DNA of 64,000 nucleotides from assembly GCA_023091735.1 (NCBI GenBank), contig JALKBU010000046.1, positions 1-64,000 on the forward strand. The letters are read 5' to 3'. Below the pieces are notes generated by a model, which was given only the letters and a program-made list of their open reading frames with translations, did no database searches and was not told where the DNA came from. Source of the DNA: Trichomonas tenax (lineage: Eukaryota; Parabasalia; Trichomonadida; Trichomonadidae). Shown here piece by piece: positions 62,355 to 64,000 of this stretch. The number at the start of each line of letters is the position of its first letter. The stretch's first letter is position 1. A program made the translations under genes and the position numbers.

Positions 62355-62664
62355 TCATTTCATCGCAGGGGTAAACGAATTTTACCAGTTTTTTATTACT
62401 TTGTTAAAACATTTGCAATCAGTTACATGCAGACTCCGTATTTAGTCTTGGCAGAAATGAAGTAGAAAACATCAAAACTAACATTCGAAATTTTGTTAAA
62501 ACTCATGAACTGGGGAAAAAAGTTATTCTCACGATGATTGAAACAGCGTTAAACTATATATTGGGTACAGATAACTCTTTGATGAAATTTTATGCAGAGA
62601 GTCATTTCAATCAAGGATATTCACCTTTGCTTTATCGAAATAAATTTTCCTTATCCAATGTTTG
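62355..62664 (+). pseudogene. Relic of an ankyrin-family gene, N-terminal helical part
   Basis: One frame carries GVNEFYQFFITLLKHLQSVT; a frame change leads to SVFSLGRNEVENIKTNIRNF, then VKTHELGKKVILTMIETALN and NQGYSPLL, ending at TGA 62664. This resembles the helical region that precedes ankyrin repeats in many trichomonad proteins (a NEI..I...I......K..I..MI..AL.Y pattern recalled from that family). Downstream fragments (LFKYASILEKCL, about 62756-62792) continue weakly. The ankyrin repeats themselves are gone. Confidence 0.5.
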
Positions 62665-63115
62665 AGATTATCTTTATTGATGATTTCACTACTTCCCAGA
62701 ATATGAGGGATATACGGGTGCACTTTGCTTGAGTTAAATTGCTATCTTGTTTTTTAGCTTTATTTAAATATGCATCTATATTAGAGAAATGCTTGTGATA
62801 TATGATGACACTATAATCTGCAGATTACTCGAAACTTTTGTGTTTATTATGTTGAATGTTTTGTTATTCAGAATTTTTCGACATCAAATAATGTTAAATT
62901 CCTGAGTTGAATGCATATTTGCAAAATCCAATATTGTCATAAATAACAATGATGATCAAATGAATCTGATTGATTTCATATCAAGTCGCATGAATGACAT
63001 ATCTGCACAATGTGCAACCCAGAGTTTCTTAAGATTTTGGCATTGTAGAGATCAGAGAAATGAAAAATAAATAAAACTAAGTGAGAAGATTTATCAACAA
63101 TTAATAAAAATAAAA
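62665..63115. other. Intergenic region
   Basis: AT-rich with possible further debris of the preceding relic. No intact gene. Confidence 0.4.
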
Positions 63116-64000
63116 CTAATTCAACATCTCTTTGATTGCATCATTCTTTGCAACATCAATAGCTTTCTTTCCTTCGTTGTTCTCTATTGTCTTGTCGCAT
63201 CCAGCGAGAAGCAAAGACCCGACTGCTTCATTGAATCCATTCTTTGCAGCAATCATTAGGGCTGTTTCACCATCTTTATTCCTCTTATCAAGGAAGATTT
63301 GCGGTGTGGCGACTAATGGTGGGCATTCAAGTAATGCTTCGACTGATGGTGTATAGCCGATCTCACAAGCAGCCATTAGTGGAGTCCTTCCACCCAAAGA
63401 GAAGTTTGGATCGAAAGATGGTGACCAAGCAATAATTTTCACCATATCAGCATTTCTTGATTCGATTGCGCCAATGATCGGAACACTTCCATCTTCCGAC
63501 ATAGCGCACGGAAGAATCTCTGGGAACGACAAAAGCAACTTCACCATTGCAACATCACCTGCGTTAACAGCGAATTGCAAAGGCATCATTCCACGAGGTC
63601 CAAAAGCTGTTGGCGAAACATTGTAATGATTAACCAAAGCAGCAACAGAGTTAATGTGACCTGACTGAACTGCATTAATATATTCTGACTCCAGGTTATC
63701 GCCTGCGAGAAACATTGAATGCAATAACTCAATAGTTGGGAATTTCTTGATCTTCAGCAATGAAGTTATCTTGTCAAAGCATGCTGAGTTATGGAATTCG
63801 ATCGCTGTCTTAAGATGACCGCTTTGTAAGATCTTCGTTCCTAAAATGATTTCTAAAAGTTCTGGATTTCCTCCTCTTATCGCATAATCGACATAAGATC
63901 GAACGCCAGTGATGGTGAATTGCGGCTTCAAACTGAGAATGTATTTCACTGAGTCACAGCAGTTGTAGTACAATGCATAACCGAGAGGAGTAATCTTTTG
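63116..64000 (-). CDS. Ankyrin-repeat protein (5' end beyond the window)
   Basis: At least 294 residues, open at the right edge (first visible residues QKITPLGYAL). Ankyrin repeats with the TPLxxA...G and LLLxxG pattern: MMPLQFAVNAGDVAMVKLLL, GRTPLMAACEIGYTPSVEAL and GETALMIAAKNGFNEAVGSL. More divergent repeats lie at the N-terminal side. It ends KNDAIKEMLN. The fold is a protein-binding solenoid; partner unknown. One of the largest gene families in trichomonads. Codon use is moderately GC-rich, suggesting expression. Unlike the relics at 34.7 and 62.5 kb, this copy has no stop or frameshift. Confidence 0.9.
   Translation of the reverse strand, partial: QKITPLGYALYYNCCDSVKYILSLKPQFTITGVRSYVDYAIRGGNPELLEIILGTKILQSGHLKTAIEFHNSACFDKITSLLKIKKFPTIELLHSMFLAGDNLESEYINAVQSGHINSVAALVNHYNVSPTAFGPRGMMPLQFAVNAGDVAMVKLLLSFPEILPCAMSEDGSVPIIGAIESRNADMVKIIAWSPSFDPNFSLGGRTPLMAACEIGYTPSVEALLECPPLVATPQIFLDKRNKDGETALMIAAKNGFNEAVGSLLLAGCDKTIENNEGKKAIDVAKNDAIKEMLN

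Overview
The window looks like nuclear DNA of a parabasalid protist, a trichomonad such as Trichomonas or Tritrichomonas; I cannot fix the species. DNA is about two-thirds A+T. I see no convincing intron. Genes lie on both strands with short 5' leaders. Many start just downstream of the trichomonad initiator TCA(C/T)(A/T), and others have the alternative M3 and M5 core elements. Several stop codons sit inside TAAA, the usual trichomonad poly(A) signal. There is one eukaryotic ribosomal protein gene (eL15), an alpha-tubulin 5' end, and many eukaryotic housekeeping and signalling genes. I found no rRNA, tRNA, CRISPR array or complete transposon.

Layout. 1-9.1 kb: alpha-tubulin (edge), a gene relic, a ROK1/DDX52 helicase, a leucine-rich-repeat protein, an Fcf2 family protein and a coiled-coil protein. 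9.5-16.3 kb: three decayed genes (alanine aminotransferase tail, tetraspanin, large surface glycoprotein) around a thioredoxin-fold membrane protein and a small acidic protein. 16.5-29.7 kb: enhancer-of-polycomb-like protein, eL15, Ykt6-like SNARE, PH-RhoGAP-SH3 protein, a CHD-type chromatin protein with an apparently dead ATPase, and a Ski3-like TPR protein. 30-38.8 kb: a membrane protein, Vps51, an unknown protein, ankyrin debris, perfect hairpins and an inverted-repeat element. 38.8-49.6 kb: RhoGEF (DH-PH), phosphoesterase, degenerate LIM protein, armadillo/dymeclin-like protein, an acidic His-run protein, a Rab GTPase and a papain-family protease. 52-57 kb: R2R3 Myb, CLASP and a KANL2-type zinc-binding protein. 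57.5-64 kb: two decayed glycine-rich surface genes flanking a decayed beta-helix gene, tandem repeats, a small gene, an ankyrin relic and an ankyrin gene cut by the window edge.

The genes are not an operon-like system, but themes recur. Small-subunit rRNA processing is represented by ROK1/DDX52 and Fcf2. Chromatin is represented by EPL-like, CHD-like, KANL2-like and Myb proteins. Membrane traffic and small GTPases are represented by Ykt6, Vps51, Rab, RhoGEF and RhoGAP.

The most striking unexplained signal is a short element, TGACATGTAAA (reverse TTTACATGTCA), that recurs between genes. It often occurs in runs with about 19-20 bp between successive starts. The clearest array has seven copies at 57084-57213, directly upstream of the KANL2-like gene. 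Cores are conserved while spacers differ, which suggests phased protein-binding sites rather than a simple satellite. Second in interest is the CHD-like protein that keeps the remodeller architecture but has lost the visible ATP-binding motifs.
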